A stretch of DNA of 64,000 nucleotides from Synaphobranchus kaupii (Eukaryota > Chordata > Actinopteri > Anguilliformes > Synaphobranchidae): NCBI GenBank assembly GCA_029718625.1, contig CM056391.1:22415805-22479804 (forward strand), given 5' to 3'. Shown here one piece after another: positions 37,291 to 49,384 of this stretch. The position numbers and the translations under genes were made by a program. The notes below the pieces were generated by a model. It was not told where the DNA came from. It did no database searches and saw only the letters and a list, made by a program, of their open reading frames with translations. Positions within the stretch are counted from its first letter, which is position 1; each line of letters begins with the position of its first letter.

Positions 37291-39255
37291 ATTTCGCTTG
37301 AATGAATAAGGAACGGCGTTTATTTATTTATTTATTTTTTTGTCGGGCCGTTGTACTGAGGTTCTGCTGCTGGTGAGTGTGTGTCCTCATGCCCAGCAGA
37401 GTGGAAAGTGACCCCTGGTCTTCAGGCACACACAGTAAGGGATGAAGCCCAGTGTTAGTGACAGGTAGCACCTCCAGGACACAAACTGAGATTTACCATA
37501 GACATGCTGCCAGAGGCCTTCTTTTCAAAGGTGGAGGGCTATGAGGAGGAGGAGGAGGAAGAGGAGGAGGAGGAATAGTAATGGTAATAATAATAGAAGT
37601 AGTGGTAAACTACTTTTTTTTTAGTCACTATTATTAGACTTTTCCTATTTAAAATGGTTGAGTTGTCCTTTGTCCTTTGTATTTCCAAAACGCATTTTCA
37701 ATGCAGGTCAGTAGAAGCTTCTAAATTGGATTGAAGCAAAACTGAATGTGCTTGTGACTTTCTGACCGAACCCTCTCACAGTGGGCTATGGGGAGGGGCA
37801 AAGGCAGCAGACAGGAAGCCTGCTGAATTAACTGCCTTTGGAACTATGCCAAAGGTGGAACAGCATATTTACCGTGTTGTGAAGTGGGTCTCAGGTACGG
37901 TTTTGCACATTTCCGAGCATACACGCCGTGCGTGTGAATGTTTGCTATGACTGTAGAATTATCTCTCGTATTGAAGACCCTTTGAAGAAAAGCAAGTTTA
38001 ATATGGCCTCGTGTTTTCAGCTTTTGTCTATAATTTATGTTTGTTGTGTGCTGCTCCTTGTCTATGCTATTCTTTGTGATTTGATATCTGATTTGATGTG
38101 GTTTCGGCTCTATGGGAGGGTGGAATCGAATGAACGGTAATGCAGTTTAGCAAAATATGATGGCATTTCGAACAGCACAATCTATAACTTGCTATCTGTT
38201 GATGATATTCTCCTTCACAATTATGTAGCTCACATGGGGGAGGTGAATAGAATGTTGTTACCTACAAAACAATATTGGCTAAAACAGGATGAAGAGGCTC
38301 AGATCTCATATTTCTGTATTGAGCAGTCTCCATAAATGTAATTTTCTGGGTCAGAGATTGTATTTGTTCATCACCTACCAGATGTTGAATCCATACAATA
38401 ATGTCTACTTTATTTATTTTTTGTCTCTCTCTTTGGCAACACAGGCATTTTAAAATATGAGTTTTATTAAGTTTCAATGCTCAGCTGTTTCGACAGGGCC
38501 GCTCTATAAATCACTGCCAAATTGTCGTATGCCAGTTCGCCTTTTTAGAGAACTTCAGTGCGCATGCATATTAAAGAGGGCTTGTTAATTTTTTGGTGTG
38601 TGATTTATGCAAACGGGGATAAATGATGCACAGCGAAATTGGCTTCATTTTCGCGAAGTAGAGCCTTTGAAAAGACATAATGGATTAGTCCCCAGCTTCT
38701 AGTAAAACTCTTGTAATGCCTGTTTTTTACCCTCTTCCCAAAAGAAAGAAGAAAAAAAAAAGCGTGCCAGCCAAATTTCTGGGATGACTCAAGATGCGCT
38801 CTTGTCCTCGTTCTCTAGCTAGCAAGCCTTTGTAGGACAAAGAGCGTGTACCATTAGCCATTGCTGGCACTTTCTGTGAAAAACCATTCACGGGAAGCCG
38901 GTTCTGAAACTTTTGTTCAACTTTACGGAGGGTCGATTTGAAGGGTCATTTTGAGAGAAAGGGAGGTCATTGTGAAAGTGAAATCACACTCGCACCACAC
39001 AGATTTATACATAACCAAGAATAACTTGGTTCAGTAAGTCAATTTTGATATGATTTGGATAAACCGTTTGTCTTGTCACCTCCAAACCTTGTCACACGAC
39101 CCCTCCTCCTGTAAGTCTGCCTGCCTGTTTTGAGTGTATGTCTTGTCAGGTTGTCTGTCTGTACGCCTGCCCGAGAGTGTGTCCGCGCGCCAGAGCGTGA
39201 AGCGAGCGGTAAGCGCCGCGGGGCTGACAAAGCTCTCCGTCTCCTTCTTTGGCAG
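37291..39255. other. Intron end before the third coding exon
   Basis: It holds (TTTA)n at 37319-37336, a (GAG)n purine tract at 37538-37576, and otherwise unremarkable intron sequence up to the acceptor. Confidence 0.55.
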
Positions 39256-39329
39256 GTATGGACGAGAGGGCCAGCCAGGTGACGTGGGCCGCAGGTGGCC
39301 AGTCCAGTCCCTCCTACGAGTCCTCCAGG
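39256..39329 (+). CDS. tcf12: TCF12-like E-protein, third coding exon
   Basis: This 74-base exon enters in phase 1, so the leftover G of the previous exon completes a glycine codon. It translates as GMDERASQVTWAAGGQSSPS then YESSR, residues 49-73, and ends in phase 0. The acceptor is a pyrimidine-rich tract ending GGCAG at 39251-39255; the donor is a near-perfect AGG/GTAAGT at 39330. The pattern G-x-(D/E)-E-R...W...G...PSY-(D/E)-SSR is the E-protein linker after AD1, rich in Ser, Gly and Pro, and the SPSY-ESSR ending fits TCF12. The 73 + 74 bases of this exon and the previous one give 49 codons exactly, which supports the joint across the 29-kb intron. Confidence 0.92.
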
Positions 39330-41365
39330 GTAAGTGCCCACCTTCCAGGGGCCCCGTGACCCCGGCTTCATTCCCTCTCCCCATCAGCTCACATGTCTTA
39401 ACAGTAATTGGACAAACATGGTGCATTTCAGTCCAGACACAAGTGTACAGTAATAACCGTACTGCGAGTCCCAGACTCCCTGTATACCTTGCAATTACCC
39501 AACTCATCTGTAGCACTGTAGCATGCTCAGTGATGTACTAGTCCTTTGTGGATTGCTGCATTTCAATTATTTATTTCCATTCATTCAGAGTAAAATTCAG
39601 GATTGCACCAGTGCTGACCTTTTTGCCAGTGGAATAAAGAACATGCTCTAAACCCTTATCTTTTGAATATTTTGGCTATACTATTCTAGATTATCCATAA
39701 GTATTATTGCTTTCAAAGTGTTTGTGGTGTTTTGGCGATGCACGAGTATACTTGAGAAATTTGCTTATTAGTTGGTAGTTGGTAAGTTTAATACTCTTTA
39801 GTATTTATTTTTTTTGTTTTAGCAGATTGTCTTATTGTGCCATCTGCATACCTGATTCATTTAGTTCACTGATTATAGAAAGAGGAACTGAGTACGTCTA
39901 AAAGGATGTTTTAGAATACAGGTTAATAAAATCCCAGGGACACAGACCTCATTTTGAAATCACCATGAACACTATTTTTAAAACCACAAAACATTTTTTT
40001 AGTGCACAAAATAATTTTTTGTAGAATTCTTTGTAGTCTGCTTTCACATGTAGGGCTTTTTCAGTTATTATTTTATTCGTAAACATGACAAATGAAAATG
40101 CAAACATTCACTTGTTTGCGTGAGAATGTTTTGCCATCCATTCCCAATTTGAGGCATTTTTTTATTTTTATTTAGTTTATTTGACAGGGACAATGCTCAA
40201 CAAATATATTGTGCCAGATATAGCTCAGAGCTAATTTTCATCTGTAGTCCCTGAGGGAAGGGTGATAACAGACAACATGGGAACATCTATAAGAATTACA
40301 AAAGTACAATACAAGATACAATACAACTCTAATCTACAATGCAAATATTACAAAAGGTAAATAAAATAAGAGCATTTTAGTCTAAAACCATTAACATTTC
40401 AATCACATAGGCATTCCATAGAGGCATTGCAATGAGCTTTTAAAAAAACATTTGTCATGGAATTGTACTGGCACTATTTCTTTCTGCGGTATTAAGAATT
40501 GTTCTTAGTAGTGTCTTGCTGTTTTCTGTCATTTGAAGTGCATTAAAAGCCGCACTAGCGCAACATAAAACGAAAGGTTTCGAATAAGCAGCCTGCCCAC
40601 TCTTGCAAAGGGCAGGCATCTCCACTACAATTGTTTGTTTGTTTGTTTGTTTTTCTTTTTTTTCTGCCGTGGTTGCTCTCGCTGCCCTGTACGAATTTCG
40701 TTTAACGTCAATCTACTGTCGCTATTCATTAGAAATCAGTTAAATGTCATATCCGCGCCGGCTGGATCGCCTTGCTTATTCTCCAGTGCCCTTCCCGAAT
40801 GAACATCTACAGGCCACAGTTCCGTCGGCAGACTGGATTTGAATTTTGAGATTGAGACGGTTGATATGGCTGCTCCAGGTGCATATAAATCAGCATTTCT
40901 GACATGGTGAGGGACAGGCATCAGCAAACAGACAGATGTTCTCGCCTCCGTACTCTGCATGCTGGGACCAGCGTCGGAGATTTGAGCTTATTTACCAGGG
41001 TCTCGAGAGGCGAGCACATTACAGGATTACTCGCACTGGAATATGCAAAATACCACTGAAAATAGCCTAATGGATAATGTGCAACTCTATGAATCTCTGT
41101 TTACGGTTAATATTTTTCCTTTTAATTGGCTCAGATTTTAATTTATTTTTTGAAGAGGGGAAAGCAATTTTACAAAATTTAGTAAAGGTTTTAATAGTTT
41201 TAGAGTGATGAGCTTGTTACCTTAAGCAGCATAGAAATGTAATTTCTTGATAAGTTTAGTCTGTTGGCACTGTTTGAATAGAAGCAGTTTTTGTGTATTA
41301 TGTGTGGAGAACTCAGGGCGGTACTACTGCAGTGGTTGTCATTGTGCATTCAGCAGCTCACTTAC
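39330..41365. other. Intronic stretch after the third coding exon
   Basis: Mostly AT-rich, without recognisable exons. It contains the dispersed repeat at 40163-40340 and a (TTTG)n tract at 40632-40652. Confidence 0.55.
40163..40340. mobile_element. Dispersed retroelement-like fragment
   Basis: TTTATTTGACAGGGACAATG followed by ATATAGCTCAGAGCTAATTT and TCATCTGTAGTCCCTGAGGG resembles a dispersed fish repeat I know as a retroelement 3' region in the opposite sense. The class is not certain from sequence alone. No coding content remains. Confidence 0.4.
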
Positions 41366-41700
41366 AAACCCCAATTCCAAAAAAGTTGGAACAGTATGTA
41401 AAATGCAAATAAAAGCAGAAAGCAGTGATTTGTAAATTCTCTTTACAGAACAAAGAAAAGATATTTAATGTTTTACCTTATCAACTTTATAGATTTTTGT
41501 ATATATATGCTAATTCCGAATTTGATGCCTGCAACTCGTTCCAAAAAAGATGGGACGAGGAAAACAAAAAAAAAAAGACTGGGAAGTTCAAGAAACACCT
41601 GTTTGGAACGTTCCACAGGTAAACAGGTGATGCTATCATGACTGGGTATAAAAGGATATCAAAAGATTCTTTATCTTATGTTCTGGTACTCTTACAAGTG
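41366..41700 (+). mobile_element. Terminal part of a DNA transposon, probably Tc1/mariner superfamily
   Basis: ACAAACCCCAATTCCAAAAA then GTTGGAACAG at 41366-41395, followed by a weaker copy GTTCCAAAAAAGATGGGACG near 41537 and GACTGGGTATAAAAGGA at 41640, matches the 5' part of a widespread fish transposon family. No transposase remains; the rest of the element is missing. Confidence 0.55.
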
Positions 41701-41799
41701 ATACTATAACCTCTCTGCATTTGAATGGGTCTCTGGGAATTGGGGGGTGAGACTAGATTGAGCTGCGAATTACACGGGAATAATATGGAACCCAGATAT

Positions 41800-41905
41800 G
41801 CAGTAGATATGGATGGATCACTTGAAAGGTTGTTTCTCCTGACTTAGTTCAATAGGAAAACAAGTCAGGAGAAACAACCTTTAAAGTGATCCATTCCATA
41901 TCTGC
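41800..41905. repeat. Strong hairpin (about 45-bp arms, 16-base loop)
   Basis: Left arm 41800-41845 contains GGATCACTTGAAAGGTTGTT and TCTCCTGACTT; right arm 41862-41905 contains AAGTCAGGAGAAACAACCTT and AAAGTGATCCATTCC. The arms are complementary along nearly their whole length with one or two mismatches or bulges. The size would fit a small fold-back transposon or a microRNA-like precursor. Confidence 0.85.
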
Positions 41906-41951
41906 TTTGTCGAAGGCTAGTAAATGGTACTGAAGGTACCATATACTAGCT

Positions 41952-41989
41952 GCAAATGGGCCCCGGTCAACTGCAAATGGGCCCCGGTC
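41952..41989 (+). repeat. 19-bp direct duplication
   Basis: CTGCAAATGGGCCCCGGTC occurs twice in immediate tandem. Confidence 0.9.
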
Positions 41990-44900
41990 GTTGGGGGGAC
42001 ACCTCCAGAGCCCACCTATTAGATTTCTCTGATGTGTCAGGGAATGGCGTACACAGGGGGAAAGCGTTCGCCTCTGTCCTCGACCATCGCCGCACTGATC
42101 CCCCTGCTTTCCTCTCATTCTCTCTGTGAAGTGTTCACAGCGTGCGCCGTGTCTGCCGCCGCCTCTCCCGCCGTACTCCTTCTTACAGGAGTGTAGCGCG
42201 TACGTCCGTTAAGACCGCTGGCTGTTCATCGCAGCGTTTCGCACCGAGCCCCTGTGTTTTGGGGGTGTAACGCTCTGTACGCTGTAGTTTGAGAGCGGCG
42301 GCCGGCGGGTAAAGACCGCGCGCGGTCCGGAGCCGGTGACATTCAACACCGACTCTGAATGTGACCGAGGTGTTTGAGCTCTCCCTCAGTAATCCGTCTT
42401 TTTTTTCATCCTAACGGAGAAGGCGGTCGTTAGCCAACAGCCAGGTGGTGTCAGGAATCTCTCAGGATTCAGATCGTTTTGCCCCCGCTTCTGTTTACTG
42501 CCTTTATTCCTCCTTCATTGTACCGCGCCGTCTTTGCTCGATTGTGATTCGACTGCTTCCAGCATTTAGCCTTCATTTGACTCAAATCAGAAGCGGATTG
42601 CTGGGGTTCTGCATGCAAATTGGCCCGGAACGGTTCTAGGCACAGCGTCTTCTGCAGTCTCTTGGCTCTGAATTACGGTGGTTAATTGGTGAAACACACT
42701 TTAGCCGCACTGCCAGGATCACTGGAACAGAAAAAGGTTTTCGAGAAGCCATTCCAACTAGCTTCCGCTTTCTTTATAATTGTAAAACTTGTCTTTTCAA
42801 CAGGTCGGACAAAGCATTTGATTGGCGCATAATCAGCGCTCCATGTAATGCTGTTGCGCGACGTGTGTTGTTGTGTGTGAGCCTTTGGATACGAGTAGAG
42901 GCCTTCAGGGAGTTGGGAGGTCTGGAAGATCAGTGCTTTAAATACATATTGGCGACCCTTCATTCACAACACAGTTGGCTCTGTCTATGATACACAAATG
43001 TTTTATTTTTTTTATTTTTGGGAAAGATACATTTTTTAAAACATTTTTATAAAAGTGAGAACAAAACTAAAAAGGAGATGGAATGACTGAATTATATAAT
43101 TATATGTATGTGTGTGTTCACTCCAGACCAGGGGTGTCTGTTTGTATTACCCAGCACTACAACACCTGATTCAACCTGACACCTAATTAAGTCAAGACAC
43201 TGATAAGTGGAATCCGGTGTCTTAGTGCTGGGCTGAAACAAAAAACTGGGCTAAAACCGGCCCTTTTCCGATAAGACTGGACACCCCTGATTTAGACTTT
43301 GCCATCTTCGTTTCAGCAAAGTAGCACCATTTTCTGCGAGTGAATCTGACGGTGAGAATCAAGGATGGCAGATGTTGCCTTTCCCTGAAGTAACAGCAGG
43401 CTTTTACAGTCTCCAAAGGGCTTGTTTCTTTCTCGACCTCTCCCATTCGCACGTGCGATTAGCCCACCGCAAACACCGTCTCCGGCTAGCTGCGCCGACC
43501 TTGGCCGAGTGCCTCTCACCGGGCGGGGGCCAGCTGAGGCCCTGGGGCCGGCCGTCCGCCGTCACCAGTCGCCCCGCCCGTTCCCCTCACGCCGTCGCGA
43601 CCTCAACACTTAGAGCGAGGCCGAGCTTCACCTGGGACAGCCCCGCGCTCCCGCTAAAGATCACTTCATAAACGGCGGGGAGAGGTGAAGGCGGGGAGAG
43701 CGAGGCCCGCGTCCCTAAGCGGCGATCTGACAGTCGTGTAGCCGGCAGTAACTGGCCCCTTTGGTCAAAATGACAGCGTGCATTACCGTCTCCCCCCCCC
43801 CTCCTCCTCCCGTCCGCCCGGAGTGTTCGGAAATGATGAATGTTCCGTTATTGATGATCTAATGGTCCTGGAGGAGCGAGGTCCGCCGCACGCGTTCCCT
43901 GCGAGCGACGAACGTTATTCCGCGACTCGTCTTCATCCTCCTTCGGCTCCCTGGCAGCCGGCGCCAAGCGAGCAAAGAGTCTCAATATTCTGATTTATGA
44001 AGCAATTGACTGTCCCCCCGTTTTCTTCATTTCAGCTGAATAAAAAATGCATTATAATGTTTTCAGAAGGGATTCCGTGCATGTTTGCAGGGCGCGAGTA
44101 GCTTGCGACGGCCAGGGTTGCCCTAGTTCTTGTGGTTTTTGTTATTGTTGCTTTCCTGTTCACTCCTTTCACAGGGACGGTGTTTTTAGTGAATAGGTTC
44201 ACAGCGTCATTAGCGAAAACAATGGCTTGGCAGACGCACAAAAGGCCAATCTCTGTGGACCAGCTCACAGCCGCACAGCACTCGACAGTCTTTGAAATCT
44301 CTCCATCACCCTCCGTCTTTTCTAAAAACGAGCACGATCATAATACCAGTAAGACTGATGATGAAATATGATCATGTTAAGGATTATGCTAAGCGTAAAA
44401 GGCTAGGCTATGAGTTTGGATGAAAATGAGCTGTAAAAATTCAGGCCCATCTCCCTCCGGTCAGAGCTAATGTAGTTTTGGGAGCATTTCTGGCTGGAGT
44501 GCGGGTGGATTTTCGCAGGTCTGGGATTAGCACTGCTCCACAGTGTCTTATTGCAGGAGACGGCGAGTTGTAAAAGACCAGGCTGTGACCGATATTTAGA
44601 CCGAAGCCACTGAGCAGATAACTGTCATGAAAGGCCATTGCTCAGCTGCACAGGAAAGAGGACGTTTTCATAAACCACAGGCTCCTTGGGATTATGTGGG
44701 TTAAAATGTGTGTGTGTGTGCACACATGCATGCATACATTGACCCGCACACATATGTGGATACATAACATTACAGTATGTGGAATGTGTGTGTTACTGTA
44801 TATGTGTGTGCAAGGGTATCCACTGTATACACTACATACATATATACACATGGTTTTTTGTGATGTGGCGAATCCCCTGTAATTTGCTCTGGATAAGATT

Positions 44901-45698
44901 AATCGAAACACAACAAGAACAACAATGAATTTAAGTAATAATAATAATAATGATAATTATTATTCTTCCAGAATAACTCTTAACTGTCAATCTTTAGCTA
45001 ACAATAGTTAACAGTGATAATACTGGTACATATTCAGTATATGATTGTTAAATTGTAATATGTATATTGTATGACAGAATCAGATTATAATTGCCGTGTG
45101 TGATTATAAATCAGGTAGGCAGGTGAAGTCTGGGGGTGACAATGTAGGGATAAGTGTCAGGGGAACGTTGCCTTCAGCAGGGGCACACGCGTGATTGATG
45201 GCTGGGTTCATTTGTCAGAGTCGAGGCTGCGTCCGTAGGCTGCTGGGAGTTTGTCAGCATGTCACTGCAGTAAATAAATAAATAAAACAACGGTTGCAGT
45301 TCTTTGCAGGATAGCTACATGCCTGCGTAGATGTATTTTATCGCATGTGCGCAATTAAAACACGACGCAGTCTTTCGTTGGCGGCCCACAACCATAGAAA
45401 AGTGTGTGGAACATTAACCTTATGGGTGGTGGAAATGCAAGATGAGGTCTGTAGCGTCTGTGGCTTATTCCACGCTATATTGCCTACTCTTCCAGGCATA
45501 AGCCCCCCCCCCCAGGATACAAGAAAAAAAAGATTAAAATCTGTAAATTTAATGGTGCAAATGAGAAATGTACTGTTGTAGGGGACAGTTGGCCAATTGC
45601 GTTCCCACTGTCAGTAATTAGAGGAGTGTCATAGCACTCAATTAGTGATGCCGCCTAATAATGTGTTTAATACTCTGTGATCTCTCCTTTCCCCTCAG
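41990..45698. other. Intronic stretch before the fourth coding exon
   Basis: No exon is recognised besides the one that ends it. GC- and CpG-rich patches lie at 42140-42340 and 43480-43740, a GT-rich patch at 44706-44722, ATA repeats at 44935-44952 and a C run at 45504-45514. The MITE at 43129-43289 lies inside. Confidence 0.55.
43129..43289. mobile_element. hAT-like MITE, apparently complete
   Basis: 161 bases with terminal inverted repeats CAGGGGTGTC and GACACCCCTG. The interior has further inverted matches (CAGCACTACAACACCTGATTC near the left against GAATCCGGTGTCTTAGTGCTG near the right). The 8-base flanks CTCCAGAC and ATTTAGAC agree only in AGAC, so a decayed 8-bp hAT target duplication is possible but not proven. 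Non-coding. Confidence 0.7.
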
Positions 45699-45801
45699 GA
45701 CTTCACCGACAGCCCTCATTATGGTGATCAGCTGAGCGACAGTCGATTAGTGGCCCATGAAGGATTGTCCCCGACACCTTTTATGAACTCGGGCATCATG
45801 G
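45699..45801 (+). CDS. tcf12: TCF12-like E-protein, fourth coding exon (gene continues beyond the window)
   Basis: This 103-base exon begins in phase 0 after TTTCCCCTCAG (AG at 45697-45698). It translates as [20 protein letters not shown] then [14 protein letters not shown], residues 74-107, and leaves one base (phase 1). The donor GTAAGT is at 45802. The FTDSPHY, DSRL and [13 protein letters not shown] blocks are the strongest TCF12 signature in the window; TCF4 has a different sequence in this region. The intron before it is about 6.4 kb. I looked for the expected next exon, a Ser-rich segment beginning GKTSERG-like, up to 64000 and did not find it, so the next intron is at least 18 kb or that exon is missed. 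Confidence 0.93.
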
Positions 45802-46989
45802 GTAAGTAGGTGATGCGCACGGAGTCCTCGTGCCCTCCGGGAGGAGTCGCCGGCGCTCCGTTTTACCCTCCTTCCTCTCGAGCCGCGCGCGAACGCGGCC
45901 CGTCGGGCGGCAGTGGCCGCGGGACCGTTCCTCCTTTTTCCATCTCTTTCCTTCCCTCCCTCCCTCCTTCCCCCTCCGTCTCTCCTCCCGCGGTGACAGT
46001 CTTCAGAAGCTGACCCTCCCCCGGGGTCAAAGTCACACCATCAGTACAATTTTCCATCACAAAAGACCAGCTCCCAGCAATCAGAAACGCCATTGGCAAC
46101 CAGCGATGGCAGGAAGGATTATTTTAGGAGATTGAAGGTGGTGGGGGGGAGGGGTGGTATAACAAAAGATAACAGATGCGCCAAAGTTTATTAAACACTT
46201 GAATAACCGAACCAGCATTTTTTTTTCGCAGTTTTAGATAACCTTTTTATATGTGAATTTCTCAGTATGCACTAACTTTATACAAAAACAGCTGAACAAA
46301 TGTTGGAATATAGCTCTCATCCACTTGAACCCCTGTGCTGTCAGATTTAGAGTTGTATCAGATGGTAAACTGTGACTCTCAGCTCCATAATAGTGCAATT
46401 TTCAGGTACACAAGCTTGTAGAACTGAAACAATATTTGAAACATTTCTAAATCATGCTGATGATTTAACCTTGTAGATAGTATTTTTTTTTTTTTTGTAT
46501 GCTTTTTTTAAAATTGCGCATTCGGGGTAATGAAGATGTTTCTGGAACATCTGTTATTTTCTTTCTCAATGTTATTTCACGTACCACAAAAACAATTAAT
46601 TTAAATCAGGTAAACCAAATGAAATGCTAAATATAAATCTGAAAAGAGTCTGTACAGCAGTCAGTGTGGTTCTGCCTATTCAGTGTTAAACCGGAGTAGA
46701 GGAATAAAGGCGGGAAAAATCACAGTCGTCTTCATTACATATTTATTTATTCTATGTGATTGAAATATTAGGACAGATTAAGGTTATTTATTGAAGTTAT
46801 TATGTGTCAGCGTCATTGTGTCCTCTGGGGTCGTGACAGCTTTATGTGCTAGTGAATCCGGTCCTATTGTTGTACTGCCCTGGAGACCGGTTGCCATGCA
46901 AGGTGGTTACTTTACAGACGGGTGCTGGAGCAGAAGAGATGATTGAAACAATGTTATCTTTGTGGCTGTTGATCACTGTGTGTGTGTGT

Positions 46990-47020
<31 letters not shown>

Positions 47021-48684
47021 GCTAGTATCCTTCATTCTCCCGGATCCTGGCATCTAATTATGCTTATAAGTGGCAAAATATGGAAATGATCTTGATGTGT
47101 CAGGGAATTAGACAATCTGATTGTGTGTAAATTGCCTATGCTTATCGGAAGCCCGGATTGGAAGATGAGCTCGGTTTTATCAAATGGAATTTTGGCTGGA
47201 GTATCTGGGATTTACGTGGGATTACTCATTTTCAGAGCAACCTTATTAAATCAAGTCTTTACTGTTTCACTACGCAGCGTTGAAGGAGGTAGAATGTGTG
47301 TGCGGTGTAATACAATTAAGCAACGCAGTTGTACATGTGGCATTTTCAAGGGAGCCTGTGTGACCTAATTTTAGTGTGATCTCAGCGCTGCCATTTTGAG
47401 ACAGAGCCACTATAATCTAAGTGGATTACCCAAATCCAAATCCTGGCGGTCTACAGTTTCCTAAGAAAAGGAAGAAATGAAGCGGTTGCGTTGTTCCCCG
47501 ATGTTAATTGTACATGGGATCTGATTGCAAGGAAAAACAGAAAGTGTTTTTTTTTGAGCAGTAGCAATGTGTTTATAAAAGAAAACCTGATTTAAATTAA
47601 ATGGACCGGTTGTTTCGTGTTATTTGGTTGTACAGTTAAGAACCATGATCCATTTCCTTCCTGAAGCACGCTCCCTCAGGTGAAAATGTTACGGGGCGGT
47701 CAAAACGGATTTTAGAATACTGCTTTCTGTCATACCCACGGTTCTGAGGCCTGACCCATAATGACCAAGAAATCTCATTTATGGCTCTTTTGGAGAAAAA
47801 AATAAAATAAAATCTAAATCAGCTTTAGTTTAGATAAGAAATCTGACTTCCTTCTTAAGAGGTGCTTAGTGGATGCAAAGCCTGCTAGTCATTGTCCTGA
47901 TTATGTTGTGTGTTTGTGTGTGTTTAAAAAAAAAAAAAAATAATAATAATAATTTAATTTCATGGTTTTGATTGGACCTTTAAAGAATGGAAGATGTTGG
48001 CCCAGCAACATCATCTAACAAAATGATATATTGCATGTTGAAAACCCCAGCTTGGGGTTATGTAAGGTCAGCTATTGTGTGTGATAATGAACTTCTTTCA
48101 GTTTTTCAGAGTGGCAAGCAGATGGCTGGTAATGAGCTTATTTGACACAATATTTTAATTACCGGGACAACTATAATGTTCTGTATGACTGGAGGAATTG
48201 CGGTTCATTTTAAAGGCCTTGTCATGTGGCTTTGGGCTTGAAAAGCAGCATATTTCTTTAAAAGTATGGAAATTAGTCGGTCGTAAAACTGACTAATTTC
48301 GCAAAGGCAAGAGCAATAAATAACGGAACATGCCCCCGCCTTATGTAAATGTGGATATGGAGCAATGAAACGACTCTCATTCTTTTGCTTCCAATCCTTC
48401 CCTTACTGGTAAAACCTGTAAATTGCTGTTTGAAGAGATGGGATTATCCTACAGTGTTGCTCCGGCCGCTGACTGATTGTTGACGACACCAGCCCCCCAC
48501 TCCCTGAGCCTGTCCATCAAAGCCGGGGGGGGGGGGGGGGGGCAGCCCGTGTCAGCGCAGGCCAGGGGTCAGTTGGTCTTTCGGACACGTGCGCTTCAAT
48601 CCTCTTACCTCGACCCCCCTCCTGCGGCTCTCACCCCGGGCTTTGTGGGACGGCACGTGTCGTCCACGGGAAGAGTCACAGCGG
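45802..48684. other. Intronic stretch after the fourth coding exon
   Basis: CpG-rich sequence directly follows the donor (about 45815-45930). A (TG)n then G-run lies at 46978-47020, A-rich and ATA repeats at 47925-47953, and a G run at 48525-48542. No exon is recognised. Confidence 0.55.
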
Positions 48685-49384
48685 GGGTCACATGACCCCT
48701 CCCCCCGTACGTGTGTTACCTCTGCTCTCTGTCACTCCCCTGTGGGTCACATGACCCCTCCCCCTGTACGTGTGTTACCTCTGCTCTCTGTCACTCCCCT
48801 GTGGGTCACATGACCCCTCCCCCTGTACGTGTGTTACCTCTGCTCTCTGTCACTCCCCTGTGGGTCACATGACCCCTCCCCCTGTGCGTGTGTTACCTCT
48901 GCTCTCTGTCACTCCCCTGTGGGTCACATGACCCCTCCCCCCGTACGTGTGTTACATCTGTTCTCTGTCACTCCCCTGTGGGTCACATGACCCCTCCCCC
49001 TGTGCGTGTGTTACCTCTGCTCTCTGTCACTCCCCTGTGGGTCACATGACCCCTCCCCCTGTGCGTGTGTTACCTCTGCTCTCTGTCACTCCCCTGTGGG
49101 TCACATGACCCCTCCCCCTGTACGTGTGTTACCTCTGCTCTCTGTCACTCCCCTGTGGGTCACATGACCCCTCCCCTTGTTCGTGTGTTAACCCTGCTCT
49201 CTCTCACTCTCCTGTGGGTCACATGACCCCTCCCCCTGTGCGTGTGTTACCTCTGCTCTCTGTCACTCCCCTGTGGGTCACATGACCCCTCCCCTTGTTC
49301 GTGTGTTAACCCTGCTCTCTCGCACTCTCCTGTGGGTCACCTGGACCCCTCCCCCCGTGCGTGTGTTACTCTCCTGTGGGTCAC
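48685..49384 (+). repeat. 59-bp minisatellite, about 12 units, carrying repeated E-box/M-box-like sites
   Basis: The unit starts GGGTCACATGACCCCTCCCC and continues TGTACGTGTGTTACC, TCTGCTCTCTGTCACTCCCC and TGT. Eleven units keep GGTCACATGACC; the twelfth reads GGTCACCTGGACC. CACATG is an E-box (CANNTG), and TCACATGA matches the M-box type bound by MITF/TFE bHLH proteins. Whether any of this is bound is unknown. Some units have TGTGCG or TTGTTCG variants. Confidence 0.95.
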
